A DNA stretch of 64,000 nt from Urechis unicinctus (taxonomy: Eukaryota; Annelida; Polychaeta; Xenopneusta; Urechidae): assembly GCA_034190875.2 (NCBI GenBank), contig CM067358.1, positions 40,943,014-41,007,013 of the forward strand, given 5' to 3'. The translations under genes were made by a program, and so were the position numbers. Under the pieces are notes generated by a model. That model worked only from the letters and a program-made list of their open reading frames with translations. It was not told the origin of the DNA and did no database searches. The number at the start of each line of letters is the position of its first letter. Position 1 is the stretch's first letter. Positions 13,800 through 31,310 of the stretch are shown piece by piece.

Positions 13800-16700
13800 C
13801 AAGAATACGCCCGGTTTGCAACCCACAAGCGCAGGTGTCAAGCGCAGGTTCTTGACACCTGAGGAGCAGATATGTTCGATCTTATGATATATCAATTATA
13901 AGCGCTTTCTTATTACTCAATGCATGAAGCAGAAACATTCCATTATAAAGCTTAGTATTGATAAGCTTATGATAGGCAAGGTGATAGCTTCATAATATAT
14001 CTGGACGTTGCTTGCAGTAACTCACATGGACTCATAAGAAAGGCGATTCCTGCTCTCGTTGTGTGCCAATTTGCGCGACGAATGCCAGCTACATGTCAGC
14101 GGAAACGGGAGAGACGTCTGTAAAGACAGCCACCCTACGGGGCAATCTACATCGAATAGGGCTCAGACGACAATGTGGCGGATGCAGCATGATAACAAAG
14201 CCATGTACTTGATGACACAATGACACGACCAGGGGCTATTTAAACAACCAATGATACGCTGGTGGACTCCGACACTACACACTGGCAATCAACCGTGGTG
14301 TTCCCCTTTTGTGGTATGATACTCATTCACCATGACCTCTCATTAAGACCACATTAAGACAATAAAAGAATACTTAACCGACATGGTGAACAATTGCAGC
14401 TGGCAAAATGGGAACCAGGCCCGTTTTTATGCTAAGTACTATCGACGAACAGCGTGTAATTAAAGGACATCTTTGCTTTAATGACGATAAAGCCCAGCGA
14501 AGTCGATCATACAATTGGGAATATATTCACATATGATAATTACGACTGCTACAAGCTGGGATTAAAACTTCATCTATAAAATTCATGAATACTTTACGAT
14601 ACAAGGGCGCTCGAAGTGGCGAGAGGCTAGACTCCGCATTAAATCTGCCCTTATATTGGCCCGTAAGGCAGATGCGAGACACGCAAGATATGCAGACATC
14701 TGTTGACATTAAAGTGCTTTTCCCAAATACACCACGGCACATTGCTATTGTGGTCTCATTATATATTAATTGAAATAACACCGAACACGATATTAAAATC
14801 CCGCTTTGGTAGAACATGCGGCATATGGCGATGAGACCCCCCCCATGAGACGTAGCGTGGGACAATCGCTTCACCGTCCACCAGTAGGTGGCAGCTGTGT
14901 AGTTACGTATGAAGGAAATCTGCGTCTGTTGGGAATGATAAGAGACGCCTCAGGTGCGAGAAGACAAGTTTCTCACAACTCAGCACGAACTTCTTCACTC
15001 ACTTGAAAGGCGAGAGAAAATTCTCATGGTGACATGTGCACGTCTGTCTGTGTGTGTCTGTAAACTAAAGAGAACGTTATCTGCTCTCAGTTATGACTGG
15101 ATTAACAGGACGGCGCCGACATATGGTTGCTAGTGGACAAATAAACATATTGATGATTATCTTGCCCTATCAAATGTTGTTTTAATGAGCGTGTAAAGAA
15201 ATGCTATATTCAATAGCTTGTGAATTAAACCAGCTTTATGATACAAACCCAAGAGGCTATCACACTATTGCAGTATGTTACCGCATACAATCTTCCAAGG
15301 GGCACTGCTAATGGAGACAGAGCAATGATAACATTTTCACCTCTGACTTAAAAAATCAAAACAAACATAACACAGATCTAATGGTAATGCACTACATTCT
15401 CCATTTCTTGGGACTGAATCAGAATGAGATATTAACTTCCTCTGATGTTAGGAGCAATGACAACAATACCACATAGGCCATTCATGATAGGTATCAGGTT
15501 AGGTTTGCATTATTGAACAGCTAGATTATGCACTTACCTTGAGCCATTCAGTGCATTGGGAATGGATTGTATAATACATATTAACCGGATAACACGCTCT
15601 CTGTGATTATCTAGCATAATGTGTATGTCTGACTGGATATCTTACTAGCATGGCTATGTATGGGCATCCAACAATCTCATCCACAGTGGATGTCACCAGT
15701 GGCCAGTCTGGTGAACGCATCCAAATGAATTGTTTGTTCATGGCATTTTTTCTCACTTTTGAAAGTTAGGGTATTCCAGCTTAGCATATCATTCAAATGA
15801 CATGCATTCCCTTTCGGGTGAACATAGTTGTATCTCATATTTTGAACACAATGCCACAAATGGGTGTCATGTGGTAATACTGTACCTTAATCCAGGTCAA
15901 TGCATAATCTTTATCATCAAAACTGTAAGGTTTCAATATATATTTCTGCTGCATCTAACAGTGGTGTCACCGAACAACGAGTTCAAAGGAATGTGTAAAT
16001 CAATTTTTGAATATCTCACAATTGTTCAATATTTGCTCAAGTTCCAATTCTTTTTTGAACTGTAGGTGATTATTGGAATTCACCAATTAGAGCTATGAAA
16101 CACTATAAAACACCCAGACCATCTTTCATTCTCTCTCACACACATACAAGCAGACATGCAACCCAGGGCAACATATACAGAACATTAGGGAAATGACTCA
16201 AATTTCTATGAATGATATTGTAACAAATCAGCTTTTAAAATACTCAGGGGTGGTGGTCGAATTTGCCCCTGAAATATTGATGATGAGGGTGAAATTTTCG
16301 TGGGTAGCCCCCTAAAATTTTGGATAAGCCCCAGTCACAAAACCATATACTCTGAAGGCAGTCAGTATGATCTGCCTAGTACATTGATATCTAGGCATAG
16401 AAATTTCACCTCTGACAGCGTCCGCACTGTTTACTTCTTTCGATCTCTCATATGGGATATCACTGTCCACCATCAATACATCAGGGGCGAGGTAACTTTT
16501 CTTACTGATATATAGCCTTTGGAGAGCATCTCATTTAATATGATCAGCCATGACGATAGTGGAAAGTTTACATTTCCTTGTATCATAAGTTTTATGAAAG
16601 TATTATGTAATATCATTAAATTAACAATTCGGCCCAACTGTGTCAGTGTATATTCCAACAACGCGATGGAACGATGGTCGCGATCATCAGATTGTGTGAC

Positions 16701-17200
16701 AGCAGGTAGATTCAATGTCAGAAATCAAACAAAACTTTAACCCATTTTTATGATAAACTGAAGAAAACAAAGCACCGCAGAGGTAAAATAACCAGTAATA
16801 ATAGAATATGCATTTTACATATGTAATGCTTCGCAATGATGGTTAGACGATGACGAGTTACTGACCACAATCCACATCTGTCAATCCGCGCAGGTGAAAC
16901 AAAGCATTCATGTTGAGGGTTGGCAGACTGACACAAGAAAATAATTTTGAAACAAACCTGTACATAAATGACGCCGACATCCCTTAATGGCTATAAACTC
17001 TGCTTCATATCATGTTTAATCGAGATGCCACTTATTTGTTTCCGATCCAACACCTATGTCAGAATATTTTGCAATAAACTGTCAAAATCTGGAAAATGGC
17101 GTTCACAAACGGCCTCAAATTTCCGCGCCTATGTTAATGAGGTTGAGTAACTTGCGCTGTCATTGGTGACATCCAAGCCGTAAGGCGCCCTCTCGCAGCA
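13800..17200. other. Intergenic DNA between Myb and the duplicated block
   Basis: Contains the presumed Myb upstream region and, at 16392-16494, one member of a dispersed short repeat listed separately. No exon chain or RNA gene is supported. Confidence 0.4.
16392..16494. mobile_element. TAGGCA-ended MITE, about 103 bp, member 1
   Basis: Similar, in the opposite orientation, to sequences at 18699-18805 and 43576-43682: TAGGCA-like ends, a central TTTCGATCTCTCATAT block and a CATCAGGGGCGAG block near one end. It has no coding capacity and looks like a non-autonomous inverted-repeat element. Confidence 0.5.
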
Positions 17201-17511
17201 AAAATTTGCAAAATACCCAATCAGCTGGCGGAAGTAAACAAAACCACATGACATGTGACATTCGCCGCAAGTTCAGCCGCGATTACCTAAATCCGCTCTA
17301 GGTAGGCGTGTAACCCTAAAGAACGTCTACATATAATTACAGACGTGATAATGAACCGAAACGTCCGCGCAGCAATAGTAGATGTGCTACATTGGCGGCT
17401 GATAGTATTTGATATAGACAAACGCTGTTGAGTGGAAATTGTCACTGTCTGTCTTCGTGAAGTTTGTAAGTTTATACTTATGCCTTTATTAGATTATTAT
17501 ATTTGTCAAAG

Positions 17512-18838
17512 GCTGCAGATATACAGGACAAGGCACTCGCCCCTGGTGTTTTGATGATCTGATGCCAACTTAGGAAGTGAGGGGCGGGGGGCCGTACGGC
17601 AAATCTTTAAATATGCTAGCTCCCTCTCGCAATGCAGACAAAGGACAGTTTAAAAAATATACATTTTCATACCCATAAATGTCTCATCATCAATCTTGCC
17701 TAGAGTGCAACAACAGTCATTCTCCTTTATTAACAGAATTAACGAAATCCAACACAATTTTAAGAATATTGTTGTTCAACATGGCTACCGTGCGAATCGA
17801 AAACGAGACCGATGTCACTGCGAATTATCTAGAGGTAGCAGCGTATTGTGTCTGCGGGTCGAGATCGAGTGGAGGAGCCAGCAAGCAACTCGCGCTTTTC
17901 AATTGGGCGCGCGTCTACGGATGATATACGAAGAAAATGGGTTAGATGTGATATAATCTGACAATACTGTTTCATGCTGCAGGTGTGAATATTACAATGG
18001 CTTGAGTCCCTTTCCAAAGAAGACTTCGCCCTCATTCCCCAGACCTGTTTCAGGTAACCCAACAGACCAACAGTCGATCGGGTACTCCCTTGTTGCATGC
18101 AAGCTCCACTTGGTTCAAAAGAGCTAGTTTCAGGGAGATATACATTCAAGAGTAGAGCCTAAGGTTGGTGCAATTACCTTAGAAGTCTCTATTAATGTCA
18201 ACCGTCAACAGTTTCTATCACTTTCAAAGCACAGGGAAATAGTTTTCAGCAGGAAAAATGGAGCAACAATATTTAAAGCACAGCTGGCCCTCATAACATG
18301 CATCTAACTTACTTTAAGAAACACTTTCCACAACTGTTATCGAGTGACTTGTATAAGATATCCTTTATGACAACTCCAAGAGCTCTTTTGATCTGATCAA
18401 GGCATTTTGATACTTAACCATACCATAATTATTTTCGTACAACCCATTTCCGAAAAGGTAAGTATTCAACCGGTGTGGTGGGCTTAATAGGTCACAGTAG
18501 AACTGCTTAGCGTGAGATCAACATCAAATAATAAAAATAGAGTTAACTAAGCGTCTTAATTCATTTATCCCAACTGCTTGTTGTAATTTCCAGATGTTCA
18601 ATCTCAATGTATGGATAGGCAATCTATATCTCCTCCCCCACCCGACAATTCTTTGCTCAATTTTGCCTTAATTAATAATAAGGATGCATATGATATACTA
18701 GGTAAGGCATTTGACCCTGGTGTTTTGATGATCTACAGTGCGGATATGAGAGATCGAAAGTAGTAAATACCGCAGAAGCTGTCAGAGGCAAAGTTTCTTT
18801 GCCTAACAACATACACGTTTCATTGAAGATCTGTTCAT
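17512..18838. other. Copy A-specific segment of about 1.3 kb
   Basis: Absent from copy B, where the flanks (GTCAATGGCTGCA and TCTGTTCATATTTAATAT-like) are nearly joined at about 34430-34490. It contains parts of two TAGGCA-ended MITEs (17530-17575 fragment and 18699-18805) and a stretch near 18110 that resembles sequence at 26530 and 48330. No gene recognised. Either an insertion in A or a deletion in B. Confidence 0.55.
18699..18805. mobile_element. TAGGCA-ended MITE, 107 bp, member 2
   Basis: Starts TAGGTAAGGCA and ends TTTGCCTA, an imperfect terminal inverted repeat. It shares the GTTTTGATGATCT and GAGAGATCGAAAGTAGTAAAT blocks with the copy at 43576-43682, which has exactly the same length. 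Non-coding. Confidence 0.6.
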
Positions 18839-18844
18839 ATTTAA

Positions 18845-18972
18845 TATCAATATATATATATTCATATATATATGTATATATTTATAAATAACTGTTCATA
18901 TTTAATATATATATATATATATATATTTATATGTATATATTTATCAATATATATATATATATATATATATAC
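18845..18972. repeat. TA-rich microsatellite, copy A
   Basis: Interrupted TA repeat. The corresponding tract in copy B is at about 34470-34640, so the repeat predates the duplication. Confidence 0.8.
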
Positions 18973-19875
18973 TGTAAATATTTAAGAAATAATAAAAGAA
19001 CATCATCAAGTTGTCATCATCCATTAGGCTATCATTATTTGGTATTTATTGGGTAGTTCTAGGTGTCTTGTCTTTAGTGGGCATAGTGGACCAACAATCA
19101 TTCATAGATTGACATGGTGATGCATACTCATACTACACATGCTTCTTGAGGTTGATTTGTTTATTTATGTTTCTCATAAATTGAATGGTGTCAAACATGC
19201 ATGCATATAAAAACCGTTTTTCTGATGCTATTAATAAAAAATAACTGGTGAAATATATCTCTATGGATAAATTCACCTTTTGGTCCCCCTTTTGTTAATT
19301 GGCTGTCAATGAACAAAGTTTTTTTGAAATGAAATTAAACTAAACAAAGTCGCTTGAAAAAGATATCAGTATACCATTAAACACCATGAATAACTGTCAT
19401 ATAATGATATATATTGTACAATGACAATTTAACAAAAAATCATGAATAATTGTCACCATTATTTATCACAACAATAAAATGTATTAATCCAAAATAATAT
19501 GCAAGAACAAAAGTCATTTTGCATTTATTTGTGGTTATATTGAATAAATTTATTAATGAGCCCACCAGAATAAGCCATGATTATTATCACTGATGTCCAT
19601 TTTTCTTGTCATGGTCATTCAAGGAGTGTATTATATACAAACTTTGTAAAGGGACCAGAAGCTCTATAAGAAGGACTGAAAGAAAGACCAAATCAAATCA
19701 TTCAACACATGGTATAAAGAAAACCGACATTAGTTTACCCCTGTTAATTTTACTAGTGTTAATGAATTAAAATACATAATAATCTTTTCATGTCTGAAGA
19801 GAAACACAAAACAAAACTATAAAAACCATTCAAGAGGAGAATCCATGATTGAGGTGGGGGTTGAAATGTAAACAC

Positions 19876-25879
<6,004 letters not shown>

Positions 25880-26085
25880 CGTTGCGCTGTTTCTGTAGTT
25901 GACCGATAGTGCACACGGGGAAATAGACAGAAGTCAACACCGACAACAATCACACCCTATGTTATAACAGGAACGTCAATCTGAGCGACACCAAGCGAAC
26001 GTAAATAGAACTAGCAACCAAAGCGATCTTTGACCCGTGGCCTTACTCCCTGGAGTATTAGCTATGACGGAAGAATTTGAATACC

Positions 26086-26199
26086 TAGTCTACGTCCCAG
26101 ACTCTAGGGGTTCCGCTACGCTTCTCGCCATAGACGTTGGCGAGACTATAGAATATCATTAACAGGGCCCGCAGCCAAGGGGATAGGGGACCTTGACTA
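26086..26199. mobile_element. TAGTC/GACTA-ended MITE, 114 bp, in copy A
   Basis: Element begins TAGTCTACGTCCCAGACTC and ends GGGGACCTTGACTA. It is bounded by a 9-bp direct repeat, TTGAATACC, at 26077-26085 and 26200-26208. Copy B (near 43450) has a single TTGAATACC and no element, giving the empty site. Both ends match the larger element at 40066-40753 in inverse orientation. Nine-base target duplications are typical of Mutator-like elements. No coding capacity. Confidence 0.88.
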
Positions 26200-26383
26200 T
26201 TGAATACCCTGGGTATAAAGTTCTTTCGTTTTACTCAGGTTGTGTGTCTGAGTGTCTGCATGACGCCCGGGCCAAACGCGCCCCTTAGTCAGCTGGTAGT
26301 AGCCCAACAGACCAACACTGAAAACCAAACTGTTTCCCTAGAGCAATCTCTTCTCCGTAGCTCCGAACCAAGCTCATTAACTT

Positions 26384-26476
26384 ATTGGTAATACCACAGG
26401 GATTTGCATTGGCCGGCTATGTATATATATATAAGAAAGCGGCCGCCCGGCCAATGCAAATAACTGTGGGTAATAC
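26384..26476. repeat. Hairpin-forming short inverted repeat, copy A
   Basis: Arms ACCACAGGGATTTGCATTGGCC and its near complement GGCCAATGCAAATAACTGTGGGT flank about 45 bases. The counterpart in copy B is at 43876-43952, so it predates the duplication. Likely an old MITE. Confidence 0.75.
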
Positions 26477-27939
26477 TACATATGCCATGCAACAGAAAGT
26501 TGCATAATTTAATATACCGGACCTGTGCTTCACTTGGTTCAGAAGAGCTAGTGCCTCGTAATTACCACATCAGGACATTCAATCTGACGGGCTGGTGCTG
26601 GTTGTCCCCATGGTAACCAGTAAGCGTAAAGGACGCATAGGCTATTTATTACGTAATGACAATGTAATGACGCGTGTCACTCTCCATGGCAGACATGTTT
26701 GACGCAATGCTAACATAACAGCCTATAGAAGCCGATGCGCAGGAGATCGGACGCGTGTGTGCTGGGTAATCCACATAGGAGTCATGACGTGATTGGTACA
26801 TTGGGATACCTATCCGAATGCGCGATTGCATTCTCACATCAATCGGCGTCCTGCAAAGTTAACACGAGGCCTACATACACCTACTCCATTGATATAAAGT
26901 TTGTCCTTTTGGAACAAGCAAAATAGCATAATCACAAAAATATAAGTATGGTTTTAAGTCAGCCTTAGTCTGCGCTTGTGACCAGTACATGACGTGATAG
27001 TAAACTTAAGTTCTGAATATATTTATGTGGAATTTAGTTTCATACTTAGCATTTATTTAAACTAAACGTCCAAGACGGTCTAGTGTTAATGTTGTTATTG
27101 CTGTTCTTTGACTGCTGCCTCCAACTTGCAGAGCTTCTCCCTCTTATACTCTGCTGTCATTATTAACAGCTCAGCTTTGTTGGTTCCCCATACATCTGAT
27201 AATATGACTCTCTTAAATATTGATCAGTGATATATTTGCATTCTATTCCATGGTAGACTAACTGAATCATCACGTTATTAAGCTGGTTCAGTTGCCTATT
27301 ATTGGACACGATTATCACTTTGCTTCTCTTTTACATTCAACCTGTCTTCTTCATTTGTTAAGTCAAAGGGAGAAGAATTGTCTCCTATATCCTCTTTGCA
27401 TCAGGGAAATGGTTGGTTCGTATCCGTCGCATGTGAATCATTTCCTACAAGGTAGGGAGTGAGGTTGGTTCGGTACCAGAGGCAGCGGTGGAGCTAGGAG
27501 TTCGAGATTTACAAGCAATAAAATTCTCTAAACAACAGCACAAATTACATAATAACTTGCCCAAAAGCAAGCCCTGATAATTCCGTTCAAAAGGCTTTCC
27601 GCCCTAACCCACCCCTCCAGCACCTCCCAAGGAGGTATCAGGATAAACAAAAGTCAGTTCAATTGAGGCACATTGGGCGGGATAAGGGATTTGTAAGATT
27701 ACAACACATAAACAAACACAGGATGAATTGTTTGTATTTATTTCCTGAACAAGTTTTGTCATATTTCGTAACACAGTAGAATTAGTATAGAGGTCATTCA
27801 CAGAAACTATATAAACAATAGAATGGAGATCTTCAGCATATGGCAATGACTACTGCATTCTATAACGATCTCCCATGTTAGCGCGCATCACTAATATTGG
27901 TTGGTTATGTGAATATAATGACAACAGCAGCCAAGCATA

Positions 27940-28036
27940 TCATGAAAGTATGTAACTGTCGTCGTCAGCATCAGAGTAAGAGTAGTCTAGAGAGAGGACC
28001 TGTTCCTTTACAGACAGGCCACTTTTCTCCTTCATC
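27940..28036 (-). pseudogene. FAM199X: FAM199X last-exon fragment, duplicated copy A
   Basis: Encodes the diagnostic C-terminus SGLSVKEQVLSLDYSYSDAD, matching the intact exon at 49585-49746 apart from a few substitutions, and keeps the stop codon at 27940-27942. The 5' part of the exon and its splice acceptor are missing; the homology stops where retrotransposon-associated sequence starts at about 28037. With no promoter and no upstream exons beyond one relic, it cannot make FAM199X protein. Confidence 0.85.
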
Positions 28037-28041
28037 TTCAA

Positions 28042-28192
28042 TGCAACAACACAAAGTAGCCACAGCAGAATACCAATTAGAATGCTTATCCAAGGACCTT
28101 TAACCTTTATTGAAGACGGAGTGAATCGCAACAACCAAAATGGCGAAGTAAACAGAAGACAAAAGAAACCCTCGCAAGAGGGCGCTATAACA
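28042..28192 (-). repeat. 3' LTR of the retrotransposon
   Basis: On the element strand it runs TGTTATAGCGCC...GTTGTTGCA, with the usual TG...CA ends. It is identical to the 5' LTR at 33602-33752 as far as I can read. The shared sequence continues about nine bases further at the outer 5' end, so the true border may be slightly wider. Confidence 0.85.
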
Positions 28193-28465
28193 ACTACTGG
28201 CGCGACTACTTTTCTTTCGCTTAGACAAATGAAAGAGGGGAATGAAATCCCTTAAACAGAGAACACTACATGATGAAAGGTCAGCAGTTAAAATGTTTGA
28301 GGTCAAAGAAACAATGGACGGATGTCCAGCCACAAACAGGATACGAGGAACGCAACATAGAGCCGTCATAGTGATGGACTGCCCTCTGGCCCTGGGGATT
28401 ATTCTGCCCCATATAAATATTCATCAAAACGAGCAAAAACACAATCCAACAGGAGAACGTAGTAA

Positions 28466-31310
28466 TTAGTCCGTAACATAGTCATCCAGGTACTTGGGAG
28501 GACGATGTAAGCGCGAAGAGCGTCGTGGTCCAAGGGAGGGTGTGTCCTGTGAAACAACTACTGGCGGTAGTGGGGGCGATTCAAGATGGGCCTCAGGTGG
28601 ATAAGGCACAGAACAGGGTTCCTCAGGAGCGGTCATAGCAGGTGTTGAAAGCTTGCTTGGTATGTCCGGAGGATCGGGAGGACTGGGTGTCAGGACGGGG
28701 TCATGGTCCTCAGTGTCATCCTCGGTGTCTGGGCTGCAGGATGGGGGAGGAACAACGTGGGACGAAGTGGGCACCTTATAGCACTCCGAGCGGTTCACGC
28801 GATAAGAAGTACTCCTGAGTTGGTTGCCTACAAACTTCCGAACGTTACACCAAACGCCTTCGATGGAGACAACTAGGTAGCGATTGCGACTGCGTGTCTT
28901 GTTGCGGTCAGCGTGGAGGTACACGAGGTCACCGATCTCGACGGCGGTGTCGAGAGGGGACATCTTACCAAGGGCCTTAGCATGCTCACTATGAGGGTGA
29001 TTGGCTGTGCGAAGACGCTGCTGCTCCAAAATAAGATGTTGATCGGTGAAGGGTATCTGGTGGTTAGTGAACTGGTCACGCTGGTACCACATTTCACGGG
29101 CTGAGAGTCCACGGGAACGAATGCGTGAATTGAGGCATGAGGTAGCAACAGAAAGGGTCACAGGAGAGATGGCACCACCCATGGGGTCCTGGCGGAGCAA
29201 CTCATCGATAAGTTCGCGGACAGCCTTTTCCGCCACAGGGTTTTTGTTGGTTTTTCACCCGCCCAAGTTCGATGGACAGCCTGTGACGTCGGAGGAGCTC
29301 GTCATTGACGAGTGATTTGAAGCCAGGCGCTGGATCAGTGCGAATAACTGCCATGGGGCCATCGAGCGGCCTAAGGTCTATGCAGAGACAAATCAGTGCA
29401 TCCCGCAGAGTGTTGCGGCGCTCATCTTCGATGAGGCAAGACGTGGTGAATGAAGTGGCAGTTTCCCGGAGCACGAGGATGAGCTGGCGATTACGCTTAA
29501 TTACATCGGCAGCGAAGGAGAACCCCGAGTGCATCTGGGGGGTCGGACGAAGACTGGAGTTGGATTGTAGATGGGACAGTGCGAAGTGCAGCGCACTGGT
29601 GGCATCCGGTTGTAACTGTGTCAATCGACTTGTCCATGTCGAGAGCAAAGAAGTAGCGATGAACGATTGACTTGAGCTGGTGGCTTGATGGATGATCGAG
29701 TTGAATGTGCTGCGCTGTGAGTAGGCCATCTAAAATTTGACGGGGCACAACGATGCACTCGCGAGTTGGAGCGAGTGGAACATCGCGACGAACGACGATC
29801 AGACCATCCTTGGCCAGGGATGCAACCTGAAGATAGCGCTTGACATCTTTGGCATTAGTGACCTTTTTTGAGGGACGTGTCCCCTGCATCAGGTGTGCCC
29901 GAGTGCGGCGTAGATCTGGACATTCAGATTGGATTGCAGACCAGGCAGCTCGGCTCGTGAACGGCAACTTTATTTTGCCTGTGAGAATATCCTGTGCCGA
30001 TACGCGCAATACAACAGACTCCTCAGTTCGCTGGACAAATGAGCAAATCTGACAAGGAGGGTTCAAGCAGGCTGGGGCGTTGCGGCTAGCAAAGTCAGAC
30101 GGAATGTTGGCAGAGCCAGCGAGGTGGCGTACGGTCGCTTGGTACCGGCTGACAGTAGAGAGGAATGTGGAGACGCGGGGACTTGAGGAAAACTCACCGC
30201 GGCATAACTTTTCGTAAGCCTGTACACAAGGCTTGCTGTCGGTGAGGATGGAAGCATTGCGAGTCGACTGGATGAGATAAGGGCTGAAGTGCTTGGTCGA
30301 TGCAGCAATGGAAAGGGCTTCAACTTCACAGGGCAGCCACATGGGTTGGCGGCCGCGGAGTTTGGCGCTGAAGAAACCAGCGAGGCACAGCTTGTCTTGG
30401 CGGGTAACGTACAGAGTGGCGCCGATGCCATGGCTCTTAACTGCACCGTCAGTAACAATCCATAACTGGTCAGTAGGGCGAGGGAGCGTGATTGTGCGAG
30501 ACGCCGACAGAGCTGACTGTGCATTCTTGAAAGCAGAACGAGATTCGTCGGACCACACAATAGAATCGGTGGACTGGCGTCCTGCTATGACGGTATCCAA
30601 TGGGGAAAGGATCGAGGCACAGTTTGGGAGCACCCGCGCGAGTACTTTGTAGGCACCGATGAAGGAACGCAGTGCGGATACTCTCTCCGGGATTGCGCAT
30701 GTTGATAGGGAGGCGATACGGTGAGGGCTGGCATGGAGGGTGCCCGATGACCAGATCCATCCGAGGATAGTGGTGGTGGTCGGACAAATCACTGTCTTTT
30801 TAGCAGACAATCGTAGGCCATTGGTATAAAGGGTATGAAGCACACGTCTCCAGTTGGTGAGAAGACTGTCTAGTGTGTCCCCGCCACAATAGAGGTCATC
30901 AGCAATTTTGGCGACAACACCGTCCCTGAGGAGATCACCGAGTACGCGACACATGAGCTCCTCAAGGGCTGTCTCGGAGCCTGGCATGCCCATGGCTGAT
31001 CTGGTGTAGACACGGATGCCGCGGAAGGGAGTGGCAACTCCGCAATACTTCATGGAGGCGTTGGAGAGGGGGATCTGATAGAAGGCATTGGTGAGGTCTG
31101 TGGCAATGATGTACTTCCACTGTGCAATCAGGCGTAAGGTGGAATTGACGTCAGGCATGAGAGACGGCTGTGGCTTACTATAACGGCCAACGTCAGCAAA
31201 GGCCGTGACCAATCGAAAACCGCCATTGGACTTCTTGACGAGGAATGAAGGGTTGAGGTATTCCACAGAGATGCCAATATCCTCGGGGCGAGCAAAGACA
31301 CCATTTTCTC
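28466..31310 (-). pseudogene. pol: Retrotransposon pol: reverse transcriptase, RNase H, integrase (frameshifted)
   Basis: Read on the minus strand. Reverse transcriptase (about 31300-30550) shows the palm motifs [18 protein letters not shown] and [10 protein letters not shown]; the usual Tyr of YxDD is Ile here. RNase H (about 30500-30050) shows the [15 protein letters not shown] and TDSK acidic positions. Integrase has an HHCC-type zinc module ending CHQC (about 29590), then a catalytic core with Asp in FAADV, Asp in IRTDPAPGF and a Glu in AEKAVREL, and a Pro-rich C-terminal tail ending at 28466. The frame changes near 31310, 29522 and 29240, each at or beside a short homopolymer, so no single continuous product is encoded as written. 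I describe the breaks without rejoining them. Confidence 0.88.
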
